Shown in pieces: positions 24,101 to 35,871 of a DNA stretch of 64,000 nt; the stretch's first letter is position 1, and each line of letters begins with the position of its first letter. Where the stretch lies: NCBI GenBank assembly GCA_000827495.1, contig KN817536.1:410067-474066 (forward strand), written 5' to 3'. This stretch comes from Hypholoma sublateritium FD-334 SS-4 (Eukaryota; Basidiomycota; Agaricomycetes; Agaricales; Strophariaceae). The notes under the pieces are model-generated. The model worked only from the letters and a program-made list of their open reading frames with translations, was not told the origin of the DNA and made no database searches. Made by a program: the position numbers and the translations under genes.

Positions 24101-24426
24101 AAGTCTAGTTCTGATTATGTCGACAGGTTCTTCTCGCGAGTGGATCGTGTACTTAGGAGGTCCCTGGGTGTTTCGGAAGCGGCCAAGACTGACGATACCG
24201 TGCGACCCGCTCCTCCCGCTGTGACGGATCTGCCAGAGCCTGAGCCAGTCGTTCCGGAGAACGGTGGGAAATTTGGGATTGAGCTCCCGGATGAAATGAA
24301 AGATAAGGTAATTTTATTAACTGTCGACAGTGAAATATTTGGCTTATTCATCTGCGATAGGTTCAGATCGAGATGGAGGAAATTGACGAGGAGGGGAATG
24401 TAGTTGTGCAACACGACGAACTGTAG
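21135..24426 (+). CDS. ER-resident HSP90 chaperone (GRP94/endoplasmin type) with signal peptide and C-terminal HDEL
   Basis: Lumenal ATP-dependent chaperone. It starts with MRLVRPLILSLSFLASYVSA, a clear signal peptide, and ends VVVQHDEL, a canonical ER-retrieval signal. ATP-site motifs are present: EIFLRELISNANDALEKLR (catalytic Glu and nucleotide Asn), DTGIGMSPEELTNNL joined to GTLAKSGTSEFL, and IGAFGLGFYSSFLVADRV. An acidic, Ala/Thr-rich linker (22240-22420) precedes the middle domain (QPPLWARDPKNIT, NVSRETLQSNKFIRQLKQI near 22965-23020). The family loop INSLYSHQEIFLREL needs a 15-nt microexon at 21375-21389. About twelve introns; roughly 780 residues. Cytosolic Hsp90 is excluded by the signal peptide and HDEL. 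Upstream UPRE-like boxes suggest induction by ER stress. Ascomycete yeasts lack this paralogue, so its presence here is notable. Confidence 0.94.
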
Positions 24427-24506
24427 TATTTATAGCCAAATTGCTTACGTAATGAATATCATCTTGTGGCTGCTAAATAGCTTGCCTTCTTCATTTGTCT
24501 TCTTGA

Positions 24507-27448
24507 ATGGCTACCACTCCTGCCGCCCTCTTCTCTCGTCTTCAGCTTGCGGCAGCTTTGCTAGGTATGTATACTATGCACTTAGATATACATCATTTGC
24601 CTTATTTCCCCGCCAGAGTATGACAATGATCCCGACAACCCTGATGTCCCAGCTCGCTCCGCTCAAGACAGTGCAATCTTTGCTCATCTCCGTCGAAATC
24701 CAGCTGCTCGTCCAGAGGTTCCATCACGGAGAAGTGATTACTTAGGTACCAGCGAGTTTGGAAGCTTGAGTGGTCGGGATTCTGCTCTCGACACTCGTCG
24801 TTCCCGGATATCCAAGGGGTCAATAGACGCTTTGCGTAATCCATTTGCAGCGGACAACACATCCGATGGCCATGAGAATGAGGAGGAGGATGGAGGGTTA
24901 GAGGTTGACCTTGCGTCATGGGGCCTCGACGCATTCATGCCGAAGGACAAGAAGTCTGCTAAAGGCAAGGGAAAGCAGCCCGCCCCCGCTGTTGGCTCGA
25001 CGCGCGCGCATCTACCTTCTACTAATAACCACGAACCATCTTTCACATCCCCTCGCCATGGCCTGATTACTTCTAAATCTATCAGCCTGGGCGGGGACAT
25101 GGAAGCCCATGACCTGATGTCCCCCGACGAGGAACAGCGCCGCCGCTCCTTTGGTTCCCCTCTGGATTTGGTCGGTATGGAACCATCTGGACTACCTTTT
25201 CACTCTCGCCATCGAGCAACATCACAAGCCTCTTTAACTCCCTCCCAGCCTTTAATGATACCATTCCCAAGCGGCTCGATAAGGTCTCCATCCCCTGGCG
25301 CAGACCAAGCATTTGGAGATGCACCTCTTCATTTACATAATCGAACATATTCCAGTGGTACCATGAACTCCAAATTTATGCTCGATGACTCCCGAAATAA
25401 CCCTCGGCAGCATGAACTCTCAAGTGATCATCTAGGAGTGGCAAAACCTGTAGAGGACAACCCATTCGCTATCCAAACTCCATCCCATATCTCACGCTTC
25501 GATCCTAAAGGAGCCTCCAGAGCGCGATCTCACTCCAACGCAACGCTGGGCTCAAGGTTATTACCGGAGAACGATGCATTCTCTGTCGTAACAGAAGACC
25601 CATACGTACGAGAGCGACGTTATTCAACGCTTGAGTTACTCAGACCAAAGGTCCTTGTCATGCCGAGCCCATTACAGCCCGTCTCACAGCCGCAACCTAT
25701 TGCACTTAATCGCAAAGTCCAAGATGGATTCGAACTCTCTACCGACGGTCCTCCGTTGCCCCCTGGCGCTCGCTCAACGCGCCGATTGTCTGCTGTGTCC
25801 ATCATGGACGCAGCAAATGCGTTGGTCGCTTCAAACAGCTTTACACCCACCCCTTACACCGACCTTACTCTATCTCAGAAGACTTTCCGAAGTACCTTGG
25901 CCGTTCCCGGGCAGGCTGCAGCGTATTCCGACTTCAATACCGCCAGTTTACCTCGGGCAACTGAAGAAGGCGAGCAGGCAATCTTTGATCCAGTTGCGAA
26001 GGCTGCCAGCATCCATGCCACCCCCGTAATTGAACCCGACGTCAAGACTGGACGGCCAGCCGGTAAACTGTACGGAAAAAGTCTAATCGATGATCTCGAA
26101 AGCCGCAAGGCTCAAATGCGTAGTAAACAACGGTAGTGTCGTCTATTTGACTGTGATATGTGGACTCAATCTAATTGATCGCCGTTTTAGAGTTTTTACG
26201 GGCGACCAGCGACCTTCCATGATGGCTCGCGATTCTGGGAACCGTGTTAGCACCTTGATAGATCCCGAATCTCTGAAGGTCAGACCGGGACTACCCGACA
26301 GACAGAGCTCTTATGGATCTCAAAACCCATCTGGAGCAAATTTGGCTAGACATCCATCTCTTACGATGAAGCCTCTCATCACATTTGATAACGAAGGGGA
26401 CAAACCTGTGCTAGCACCCCCAAACGCCAATCGTCTTCCAGCTTCCCGTTCCGTGTTCGGCGTTGATACTTTGTGGGAGCGAGAAATGGCCAAATTGAAG
26501 GAAATGCAAGCCGCTGACGAAATGCAAAACAAAGCCATGCGTCAGCGCGAGGAAGAAGAGGAAAGAAGGAAGGAAGAAAAGAAAAATAGGAAAAAGAAGA
26601 AGGGCAAGGGTAAAGGTAAGGCCCAGGATCAAGACCAGGATTTGGCCTTAGAACAACTCGGATTTGGCGACCACCCTCGCGTATCCGCCGAACCTCCGAT
26701 CCTTCCCACCATCCACCGTGCTTCAAGACGCGCGCCTCCCAAACCATCGGACTCGGACGTAAGCTCTGAGAGTGACGATGATAACTTGGCGCCAGGCGCT
26801 GGCGATATACACCAACAAAAATCTGTGGTATGGCATTCGTCGGAAGATGAAGACGAAGGACCGCGACGCACCACAGGTGTCGGCCCGCGATACCCAAATC
26901 ATAACCGAAAGATGTCACAACCCACTGAAAACGATAGCGAAGAGGATCTGCCGCTTGTAGCTGCCATGCAGAAAGTCCGCGCCAAGTTTTCAAGGCAAGA
27001 TCAAGGCTCGGAAGACGAAGACAAACCTCTGTCACAAGTCTTGCTTAAGAAGCAGTCAGCCAATATTCGCAGGCCAGCCGACGAGGATGACGACGAGCCG
27101 CTTGCGCTGCGTGCGTCAAGGCTGCCTAACATGCACGACGGCGACGAGGATGATACCCCCTTAGCATTCCACCCAGAGCACCAGCGCCGCACACAGTACC
27201 AGATGTTTGCTCAGCAGCAACAACAGCAGCAGCAAATGCTGATGCAGGCCCAGATGCAGAGTAACATGCTTATGAACGCGTCTATGATGGGTTCTGGCTT
27301 TTTTGGACCGCCGATGATGAACCCAATGATGATGCAGATGGGTCCGCCTATGCAAATTCCTTCCCCTCCTCCGATGCACGATGAAGCCAAATTTGGTCTC
27401 GTTGATCGTTGGAGAAGGGATGTGGTTGTCGATCGGGAAAATGTCTGA
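24507..27448 (+). CDS. Conserved fungal protein of unknown function, low complexity, acidic-PL repeats and poly-Gln tail
   Basis: Three exons: a short first exon from the ATG at 24507 (MATTPAALFSRLQLAAALL), an exon from about 24617 to 26131, and a last exon from about 26191 joined in frame by a 59-bp intron. The product is about 930 residues, rich in Ser, Pro and charged residues. Features: GGLEVDLASWGLDAFMP near 24893, RSVFGVDTLWEREMAKLKE leading into a Glu/Lys coiled-coil-like run near 26450-26620, then a series of acidic motifs of the form [DE]-x-PL (EEDLPLVAAM, EDKPLSQVL, DDEPLALRA, DDTPLAFHP) at 26935-27180, then a poly-Gln/Met stretch at 27200-27290 and a Met/Pro-rich segment. No catalytic domain or membrane segment. 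Function not assigned; the disordered make-up suggests a scaffold or regulatory role. Converges on the kelch gene. Confidence 0.8.
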
Positions 27449-27775
27449 ACCAGATTATTTTTTCTTTCATTTTTCGCTTATCGTTGTTTCGCCTTATTCA
27501 TTTGTAGGGGTGTGTGGATCCTCAATGATTGACTATGGATGGCCGTGTCCAATAATTACCCTTTATAATAGTTTGTTTGTGATAACGCAATCACAAGTTG
27601 GATCAGCTTAACAGCAAAGCGATGAAACAAGATGGAATTTATGCATGCATGTAAGTATGTGTAAACAGCGAAGTCCTATATCAGACAAGTAGCAGGTATG
27701 TGTTACAACAATGTAGAAGTTATGATTAGCGAGGAAAACATTGGGAAGTAATGTCCTGAGATAAAGATATATGGC
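27449..27775. other. Convergent intergenic, 327 bp
   Basis: AT-rich 3' flanks of two convergent genes. Nothing beyond probable 3' UTR and polyadenylation sequence is seen. Confidence 0.5.
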
Positions 27776-30700
27776 TCATGAAGGATTGGTGAGATACAGT
27801 TTACGCCGCGGCACCGTGACAATGGATACGTCGCGTCGTTCCATCTCTTCCTCTATGAGCCGCTGACGAGTATCCTCGTCAATCTCGTCGTCGTCGTCGT
27901 TATTATCCGAGGATAAACTCAGGGGAGTTCCATGGATATGAGACATGTCGTCCAGTAGCACTGATGTGCGAACGGGTGGGCGGTGGTGCATGTATGGGCC
28001 TTGACGAGGCGATGAGGGCCCGCCGCTTACATTTTCGTCCAGCAGGGTGTTGGGGACCCGCGGATCGGAAGTCGTAGGTATGGGTGATGCAGACATGGGG
28101 TGACCGCGAAGTCGCCATATGGCCAATGCTAATAGCGACTCGACAGGGCGACCGTACCAGGCAAGCATAATCATGGCTGTGTAGAAAGCGAGTATCCACA
28201 GCAGGAAAAGGACAAACAAATACCGGCGCGCCCGTGTCCACAATGCGTCAAGACCAACCACGCAGATACCCAATATGGATATTTGAACGAGGACGTGGAA
28301 GAATGCGTTCCACATTGTGGGGTAGTACATCATGGTCCTGAGCTCGACGGGGGTCTCAGGCGCACTATTGGCGTTCGCGAAATATTTTGTGTTGTGTGCT
28401 TGTGTAATTGCATAGTCAAGCTCGCCCTGAAGATATTAGGACAAAAATCAGTAATGAAACCAAGAACAGTAAAGATGGGACCCACAACTGCATTCAGACT
28501 GCGTCTTCGTAGCAACCAATCAATTTCGCCCAACCTCCTGGTCGATGGTACATGGCCACGTGCTCCAGGAACGCTGGATGCTTCCCATGGCTCACTAAGC
28601 TTCCGAACTCGTTTTCCTCGATTGAGCACTTCAAAGCCCGTGGGCATGTGGGGTGTAGGTGTGGAAGAAGGCGGCGATTCACTTGAAACACCACCATCAT
28701 CGTGACTGGGTGGTTTGAGTTTCACTGAAGTATCCCATGACATAGCTCTGGGACGAGGCGTAGTAGGGGGTGTTGTATTTTGCAAGCTGGGTGTGTTGCT
28801 ACGTGGTTGCATTGGCACGGAATCGCGCTTTTCGTCATTAGCAAGGCCTGCGTCACTTTGAGTCCATTGGCTTGCGCTGGTGGAGCGAGTTCTGAGGTCG
28901 AAGAATACCAATGAAAGGTACAGAAGAGGAGCGAGGACATATAAACAAACAAAAAAGATTAAACCAGCTATTCCATGGCCTGTTGCGAGATGGATATGGC
29001 TTGTCGAGGATGTTGAAGATATTGTAGTAAAGGCTAAAATGAATCCAACGATACCAACCCCATATGCGGTGAGGCCAAGCATCGAGAATGCAGAGACCAA
29101 AGGAGCACGAAATGTGGATGTCCATCCCGATTGCGGCGAGGTTTTCCCCCATCGGAAAAACAGAACGACAGGTGTCAGCAGGGCGGTCGATAAGGGAAGT
29201 AAGAGTTTGTGCGAAAATGATGTTTGAAAAGTGGTTATATCCGGCGATGCAACTGAACTCGTCTGAGAAGGACTCGTCTGAGACGGTTTTGTTCCGGTCA
29301 TTGAAGGAGTATTCGAAGTGCTGGTTGACGATGGCTTGGGAACTGCATTTACAGATGCGCAATTTGTCAGGAACTTGACTTGCACGCCTGAACCATCTGC
29401 GTTTATGCCACTTTGGAGCTGCCCGCCTGCAAATGTGGCGTTTGAAGGAGTGAGAACACCGGTATACGCGCGAAGAAGCCAAAGGTCTGATAAGAAGTTA
29501 CCACTACCATCTTGCCCACCAAAAATCTATTAGAGCGGTCAACTTAGGGCACAGATAATATACAAAGGTATGAAAATAGCTTACCAAGGTATCTGAAGAA
29601 GACGTGCGCGAAGTGCCTACAAGGGCCTCTGAGAAAGAGACGGCGGTTGCACCTTGACGCGGAGAAGGGACCCGAGGAGATGAGCTTGGATCGCCTGAAG
29701 GAATGATTCTGGTCCACGTTGCCGTGTTGATATCCAAGATCGCCTAAAGCTATCCTTGAGTTACAACCCAAAATCAGTTTTTTGGGCAAGAAGACGTACA
29801 ACTTCTCCTTCGACTAAGCCATCGGAATCCTGCCACAGGGAAGTATTGAATGTTCCGAGCACCATTAACACCTGCGATGCAAAAGCCGCGGAGAAGGGAT
29901 TGAGATTAGGGACCAGCACAGGAGCTACTCGAGGTGCAGGGCATGCTATTAGATTTATAGCATTTCGACTCTGCACATTGATGATAAATGAATCCTGGTT
30001 TGCACAGGTTGCGTTTAGAGCAGAAATAGTTGCGCCTGAGTCGCAGCCTCCCGCTGCAATTATTTGCTGGAATACAACAGTACCAGCTTCGCCCACTCTT
30101 CCAGGCAATGCGCTAAGCGACACTGCCGACCAACTACCATTGGTAGAATTAGGCATATTAGAAGATAAGGTGCCCGACAGGCTGAGGCTCCAAATATCGG
30201 ACAGAGGGTCTACGGATGTTCCGTCGAATCCTCCGGCAAGAAAGAAAGTATTGTTTGGTCCTGGAACGATTGGGTCGGAAATAGAAGGTACACGAGTGTC
30301 GATTCCACCGGATGCGCCCCACCGAGCAGAAGGTCCGCCAGGAGATAACCCGACTGGGGACCAAAATTGGTTGTTAAAATCGTATTCCTGAGAAAATAGG
30401 TCAAATGCTGGAAGCTGGACGACATAAACCCTCAGATATTACCCAGACATCAGAGAGTGCTTCATTGTTCAAATCTTTGCCCCCAATTATCACAAATCCG
30501 TGGCGACTATTGAAAATGTCAAAAAAATTCAGTCTCATGAAAAAAGCGAAAACTGACTTGCTAGCAGCGAAGTCACCGCCTGATAAGGCCAAACTCCTTG
30601 CAGGAGGAGTACGTTTGAGATTCAGAGGAGGTAATGGCGTCGACCATGTTAAAGTATCAAGATCCAAGCTAGATCGACGGGTAATGCATCAGAGTAGTGT

Positions 30701-31027
30701 AGAGTAGATAAGAAGCTTACTCACATATACGTTTGCGACTGGGCGACCCCACTCTCCGATATACCGCCAAACAAGATGAGTGACCGACTGTAAAAGGGAA
30801 GTCAGGGCTGAAATACGCAATGAAGAGGTAATATACCTGATATCATCATAGCCTACCGATGCATCTCGAAGAGGCGGAGGTCCAGAAGACCCCTGAAGAA
30901 GGTTTGAGAGATTAATCCACTGAAGAGGAGGAACCGGGATGGATGTAGATATGTTCTGAGCATGGACCAGCAGCGACGCGCAGAAGCAAAGAGTAATGAG
31001 AAAGAAAGCCAAGGATTTAGATGGCAT
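27776..31027 (-). CDS. Secreted/membrane kelch-repeat protein with C-terminal transmembrane region
   Basis: Starts MPSKSLAFFLITLCFCASLL, a signal peptide, at the ATG at 31027; an in-frame upstream start would bury it. Kelch-like blades follow: FVIIGGKDLNNEALSDVWV near 30470, NTIFFLAGGFDGTSVDPLSD near 30240, RQGATAVSF near 29650, and LIFGGQDGSGNFLSDLWLL across an intron near 29540. A Ser/Thr-rich linker precedes hydrophobic spans LLLPLSTALLTPVVLFF, FSMLGLTAYGVGIVGFILAF and GHGIAGLIFFVCLYVLAP at 29200-28900. After a cytosolic Ser/Pro-rich loop come further spans (LNAVVGPIFTVLGFITDF near 28480, AFFHVLVQISILGICVV and YLFVLFLLWILAFY near 28300-28170), then an acidic tail. About 950 residues. This suggests a beta-propeller outside and helices in the membrane. 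The helical part loosely recalls cytochrome b561-like bundles, but heme histidines were not established. Function unknown. Confidence 0.8.
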
Positions 31028-31230
31028 TCTGGGACGATGCCAGCCGTTCCTGCGGCGCTGCAGGGCGGAAGTTGGGAGCTGCTCGCTGCTCGATGCAGGG
31101 ACCAGCTCATGGCCAAGGGCGACCGCCTTCCCACCCAACATTCGGGCCGATCACGTGATCAATGTTCTCAGAGCCGCCTTGCACAATGCAAGAGCCTTTC
31201 CCGTCCTTCATTCCGACCTCCACTCGTCCG

Positions 31231-31938
31231 ATGGCAGAGTCTGCCAAGCGACTGTTGACAGACGACATCCACGATGCACGTGTACGTGCTGATCAATGGG
31301 CTGCTGCATCGGAGTCAGTACAATCGACATTCAAATGTAAAACACTGCTCAATACGCATAATACAGCACTCCAGACGAACTCACTCAACGACTGCGCAAC
31401 GCGGGTTCGCGGGTCAGAAAGAGTCTGTGTGACGCGTAATTATTATTGTTATTCTAAACTGACGCGACAAACGCGTGTTTTAGGTGTCATGGAAGGCTAC
31501 CGGACCACCCCTTCCTCCTTTTCTAAAGCCCAGTCGACAGGCTCGATATTTCGCTCCATGAATGACACACTTCGCGATGTATATGCTAATTCTTCTGGGG
31601 AAATAAGCAACGCCATGACCCGGAAAAGAGCTCGCTCCGCCAGTGTGGGCGAGCCCGAGGCCATCACCGAAGAATCTGAAATATCAGCCGACGCTCTTCC
31701 ATCACAATCTGCGACGTCTTCCCCGCTGGAGGAAGGCATATCAAATCGGAAAATCAAATCTCTGAGGGCGTCTAGTCGATCATACCTGCAAACTCGTTCT
31801 TTGCCTACCGGCGCGTTCGCTTTCGCTGGAGCATCAATAACCCAACCTTCATTGCTTGCTATGGCGGAAGACGACTGGAGTCAAGAGTCTTGCTTTGAAC
31901 CAACTCAGCTCAGCTTTGAGCCCATGGCCTTTGATTAA
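31231..31938 (+). CDS. Small conserved hypothetical protein
   Basis: Three exons give a continuous frame: MAESAKRLLTDDIHDARVR... from 31231, a middle exon TPDELTQRLRNAGSRVRKS (about 31370-31431), and the last exon from about 31484 (MEGYRTTPSSFSKAQSTGS). The two introns are about 53 and 62 bp. The product is about 196 residues, hydrophilic, with a basic KRARSAS patch and an acidic C-terminus. An in-frame ATG at 31162 would add 23 residues; I prefer 31231 because the upstream segment looks like promoter. It is divergent from the kelch gene with about 200 bp between starts. No domain recognised. Confidence 0.65.
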   Translation: MAESAKRLLTDDIHDARVRADQWAAASESVQSTFKCKTLLNTHNTALQTNSLNDCATRVRGSERVCVTRNYYCYSKLTRQTRVLGVMEGYRTTPSSFSKAQSTGSIFRSMNDTLRDVYANSSGEISNAMTRKRARSASVGEPEAITEESEISADALPSQSATSSPLEEGISNRKIKSLRASSRSYLQTRSLPTGAFAFAGASITQPSLLAMAEDDWSQESCFEPTQLSFEPMAFD

Positions 31939-32229
31939 TAAGCCACAGGGCTATAGTTTTAGTTGTGGACAATGAATATAAGTACTCGTACAGTTGCTTT
32001 TTATGGTGACCCTTTGAGTAACCGGCACCTATAGTTCCGGAACAGGGCCCAAAGCAGCATCAATGAGATCCTGAGAAATGACGATAAAGACCATAGCACT
32101 TAAAATATTATTGGGATGAGTATTATTATTTGCCGCTGTGGGTGGGGTTTACTAGGCACAAGCTATAAAAGCCCTCGTGTTGGTTGTCTCTCTATACTTT
32201 CTGCTCCCCGGCTCACTGCATCCACTAAC

Positions 32230-33552
32230 ATGGATCACTCCGATAGCACACTTTCCTCGAAAATGAGATCGCTACACTTCAACGACATGCCAGAGCACTT
32301 GTGAGTTCTCTAGATTTCACTAACTGCAGGACAATATTCTCATCGACGTCGCTTGCTCGCGGAAGATCCCCGCATCTTTCCAATATATTAAACGAAAACT
32401 TGAAATTGAATCCACCGGGAATCCCTGATAATATGCGGGCATCGAGCTCTCAATGGCACGACCGAGAAGATAGACAGTCCTTGCCATCTCTCTCAGAGCT
32501 GGGGATTTTAGACTGGCATAGGTGAGTACGTGCACACCATTTGCGTCGGAGTGTTTCGCTACCAAGGGCAGGAAACCCATGCGGAGATTAATCATTTGAC
32601 TTCCCTTATGTGGTTCGAGTCACATTGCATCAACTTCAATTCTAACCACTTCAACAGGAATGTCCCTCGGCAAGATGTTCATGAGCGGACATTATTTACT
32701 CGGTCAAGTCCCCCCTTACGCGTTTAGTGAGTCTTTTCGTCGTCGCTTCAGCGTTGCAATCACCGAACGCACAATGTAGTTCTACCCCGCCGCCGGCGAT
32801 GTCCAATAGGGTGCGGACTGATCGCGATGACATTGATTCCCGCAGCTACTATGTGCCAGACAGACGGTCAAGTCCTGCGAGTATATATTCATCGACTTCG
32901 GATAGAATCACCGATGTCCATGGCACTGAGTCGCTTGTGGGCCACACACATAGCCCTGCCGGGTCTTACGAATGTCGCTCGCTTAATGGCAGCCCTTCCA
33001 GAAGGACCGAGGACAGTGACACCAAGTGGCTTGCTTATGCCGTCAAGACCTCAAGGAAGGACAAAAACGGGAGTGCATTATATCAGTGCCAGTACGAAAA
33101 TTGTGGGCACGAACAAACAAAGCAGGCCGTCAAACGGCATGTCAATGACGTCCACTTCAACAAACGGTCCGCAGTTCATTGACAGTCTTTTTGTAAATAT
33201 TGCTAAAATGCGGCATTCAGCCCTTGGAAGTGTGAATACTGTGACCAACCATTTAAACAGGTGAGCAAGTTTAATATTAGCCGGCCCGTCGCTTTCGCTG
33301 ATATTCCTCTGCCGATTCACAGAAAACATCATTGATGATCCACATTTACTCTAAGCAGTGAGAATTTTGCTCCCTGTGCTCAGATAGTGAATACTGATTG
33401 CATTTCGAAGTACCGGAGAAACGCCTTACAATTGTGCGCATTGCGACGAATGCTTCTCTGATCCTGCTAGGCGTAACAAACACACAAAGCGCTTCCATCC
33501 TGAAATGCCTTCGAAACCGCGCCCCAAAGTTGCCTATCCTAGGCAATCATGA
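32230..33552 (+). CDS. C2H2 zinc-finger protein, probable transcription factor
   Basis: Seven exons with short introns. The N-terminal two thirds are Ser/Pro-rich and disordered (MDHSDSTLSSKMRSLHFND; LPSLSELGILDWH). The C-terminus has one atypical and two canonical fingers assembled over exon joins: CQYENCGHEQTKQAVKRHV...H near 33085, WKCEYCDQPFKQ spliced to KTSLMIHIYSKH near 33232/33322, and TGETPYNCAHCDECFSDPA...KHTKRFH near 33414-33495 with a classical TGE-P linker. It ends PKPRPKVAYPRQS at a TGA at 33550-33552. About 290 residues. Nuclear DNA-binding regulator by family; targets unknown. Confidence 0.82.
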
Positions 33553-34028
33553 CGATTGGTCATATATTCTTTGTACTTTGGTTTGGTGCTGATTTCGGGC
33601 TTTGATTTGTTGCCGATGTCAATGTATTGTTAGTACTTCTCATGTATACAGAGCGCCGTCCGACATAACATATGTCTTTGTAAAAGGCCAGCATGTCTAT
33701 ATAAATAGACTCATATAATTATATATTTTTGCTAAATGTTCGGCATTTTGTGGGCTTCGGACGAGGCAATGTGCGCAGATCCAGCTCATGAACTATGTCG
33801 ATTGCCCATATCGAGATTGTGTGGGCCCGATACAGTGAGGAAATGAATTGCCACAATCACAATGTCAGCGCTAAACATTTGGTGATGTCGGGGACTTGTG
33901 GACCCTGCATTCGATGTAAATAGACGAGCGGTGACTGCACGTGACAAAGCGAGAACGCGCCGTCTCGCGTGCGTCGTTGTGGCCTCGCGAAGAACGCGCC
34001 GTTCATCGACTCTTCTTCCGCCGACAAC
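33553..34028. other. Intergenic, 476 bp, TRIP13 promoter
   Basis: AT-rich 3' flank of the zinc-finger gene, then the GC-richer promoter of the AAA+ gene with the repeated 11-bp box listed separately. No gene seen. Confidence 0.5.
33953..34002. promoter_or_regulatory. Paired GAACGCGCCGT boxes upstream of the TRIP13/Pch2 gene
   Basis: The 11-mer GAACGCGCCGT occurs at 33953-33963 and again at 33992-34002, 27-66 bp upstream of the ATG at 34029. The ACGCG core resembles MBF/MCB and E2F-type cell-cycle elements. Direct exact duplication so close to a meiotic or checkpoint gene suggests regulation, but this is inference. Confidence 0.4.
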
Positions 34029-35871
34029 ATGACCTCACAAAACGACTCTGCTCAGGATAACACCCGATTCTCCTCAAAGTGGACAGTCCACGGTGAGTCT
34101 GACTTAGCGCGGTTCCATGCATTAACTCACCGCACTGCCCGCAGTTGAGGTGCGGCTCAAAGCGCGGGCGTCGGCTCGCTTTGAAAGCATTCGCACCCTC
34201 GTGCACACATACATGGACTCGCTCCAGCGCGTGCATCTTCCCTCCGTTCTGGAAGGCTGGGAGGATGTACCAGAACTCGGATCTTCCGTCGAGCGAATAA
34301 CGGTGTGCGAGTGCGCATGCCCGTCTCCGTCGCTGCCCGCGGAGGAAATGGCGGTCCAAGTACATGTATATCAGCCAACGGACGGTGATGCATTTGAGGA
34401 ATTCTCAAACAGTGCCGGAGGTCGGAATGATGATGACGATACCATGGCCGCGAGCGTCTGCGAGCTGCCGAATCGCGGGTACGAGGGCCTCTGGGACTCG
34501 CTGATATATGCCGGCGATATTAAGATGAAGCTGCTCGATTACATTCACGCGACCATGGTATTCAGTGATGCCAATGTTGACTGTTCGTCTTCTGCCGTTC
34601 TGCATATCTACCCGTGTTGCTAACTGTTTTATTAGTCAACTTGGTTTCATGGAATCGGGTGGTGCTGCTCCACGGGCCTCCTGGAACAGGAAAAACATCG
34701 TTGTGTCGGGCACTTGCCCAGAAACTTTCTATTCGTTTGTCGCATCGGTATGCCATCACGGGTCTACTTGCAACTGCCCTTGAACGCCATACTGAGCAAA
34801 TACATTTTTGGATAGGTACACTCATGCTCGTCTGTTGGAAATCAATTCGCATTCACTGTTCTCGAAATGGTTCTCTGAATCGGGTAAATTGGTGCAGCGA
34901 CTTTTCACCAGTATAACGGAATTGGTGGAAGAAGAAGACGGATTTGTCGTCGTTTTGATCGGTATTCCTATTTCATTGTGCGTATATGCGAGCCGCTGAT
35001 ATTTGATGAGCATAGATGAGGTCGAATCTCTGACGGCTGCCAGGGCTGGTGCGATGGTGGGCACTGAGCCATCGGATGGGCTGCGCGTAAGTGTGCGCAG
35101 AAAGTGTGCGCGCGGAGACTCATTAATGCGGTCAGGTGGTGAATGCGTTGCTAACCCAATTGGACAAGCTCAAGCAGCGAAAAAATGTACTGATAATGGC
35201 GACTAGCAATCTAGTCAAGGCGATTGGTGGGCGAAAAATGGACACGTTTGAAGACCATCATTCTGATGCGCATCCTCTTACAGATACTGCCTTTGTGGAT
35301 CGCGCTGATATTATCCAATACGTGGATTTACCTTCGCGAGAAGCTATTTATGAGATCCTCCGCTCTTGTTTATGTGAAATTATCTGCAAAGGAATCGTGG
35401 ACACCATTGTATGTGCCATTAATATTTACACCGTGTCATGATTGAAGTCTCAACCGCTGTGGACGACAACAGGCGGTGCCGTCCTTGAAGCAAGTACAGA
35501 TACTTGAGCTTGTCAATAAGCCCACAACGGCGCTATCAAATTCTTCCGATTCACAGGAGCGGTCGAAAAATGTGGGTCTGCGCCTATTTGCGCTGGCGAC
35601 ATGCTGCCGAGTGAGTTTGGGACAGAAATAATATCTGTGGCGTGCGCGCTGACCACTGCTGTGTGCGCAGGCCCAGGGCATGTCGGGACGGGCGCTGCGC
35701 CGCCTTCCTGTGCTCGCGCTCGCGAGATACATCGGCGTGGGGAGTTTAGGCAGCGCGTATGGGGCGTCGCAAGCACCGAATGGGCGCTCAGGTGCACCCG
35801 TGGAAGTGTGGCTTGACGGCATGGAGAAGGCGGTCAGCGATCAAGGGATGCAGCAGGAAAAGCTCATCTAG
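34029..35871 (+). CDS. TRIP13/Pch2-type AAA+ ATPase (HORMA-domain remodeller)
   Basis: Hexameric ATPase that remodels HORMA proteins (Hop1/HORMAD, Mad2) in meiotic checkpoint, recombination and spindle checkpoint disassembly. Exons give an N-terminal domain ([19 protein letters not shown]), [19 protein letters not shown] near 34490, then [21 protein letters not shown] (Walker A) near 34640-34700, [21 protein letters not shown] near 34830-34885, VVVLI joined to [20 protein letters not shown] (Walker B) near 34950/35019, [20 protein letters not shown] near 35140, [19 protein letters not shown] near 35291, and [20 protein letters not shown] near 35678. These follow animal TRIP13 almost motif by motif. 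Eight or nine introns; about 430 residues. No broken motif seen. Confidence 0.93.

Noticed and set aside
31162..31230. Upstream start for the small gene at 31231
   Set aside because: The extra 23 residues (MFSEPPCTMQEPFPSF...) overlap the divergent promoter and look non-conserved. Kept as an alternative only.
32600..32625. tRNA-like B box (GGTTCGAGTC) in an intron of the zinc-finger gene
   Set aside because: No matching A box, acceptor stem or anticodon arm at the right spacing.
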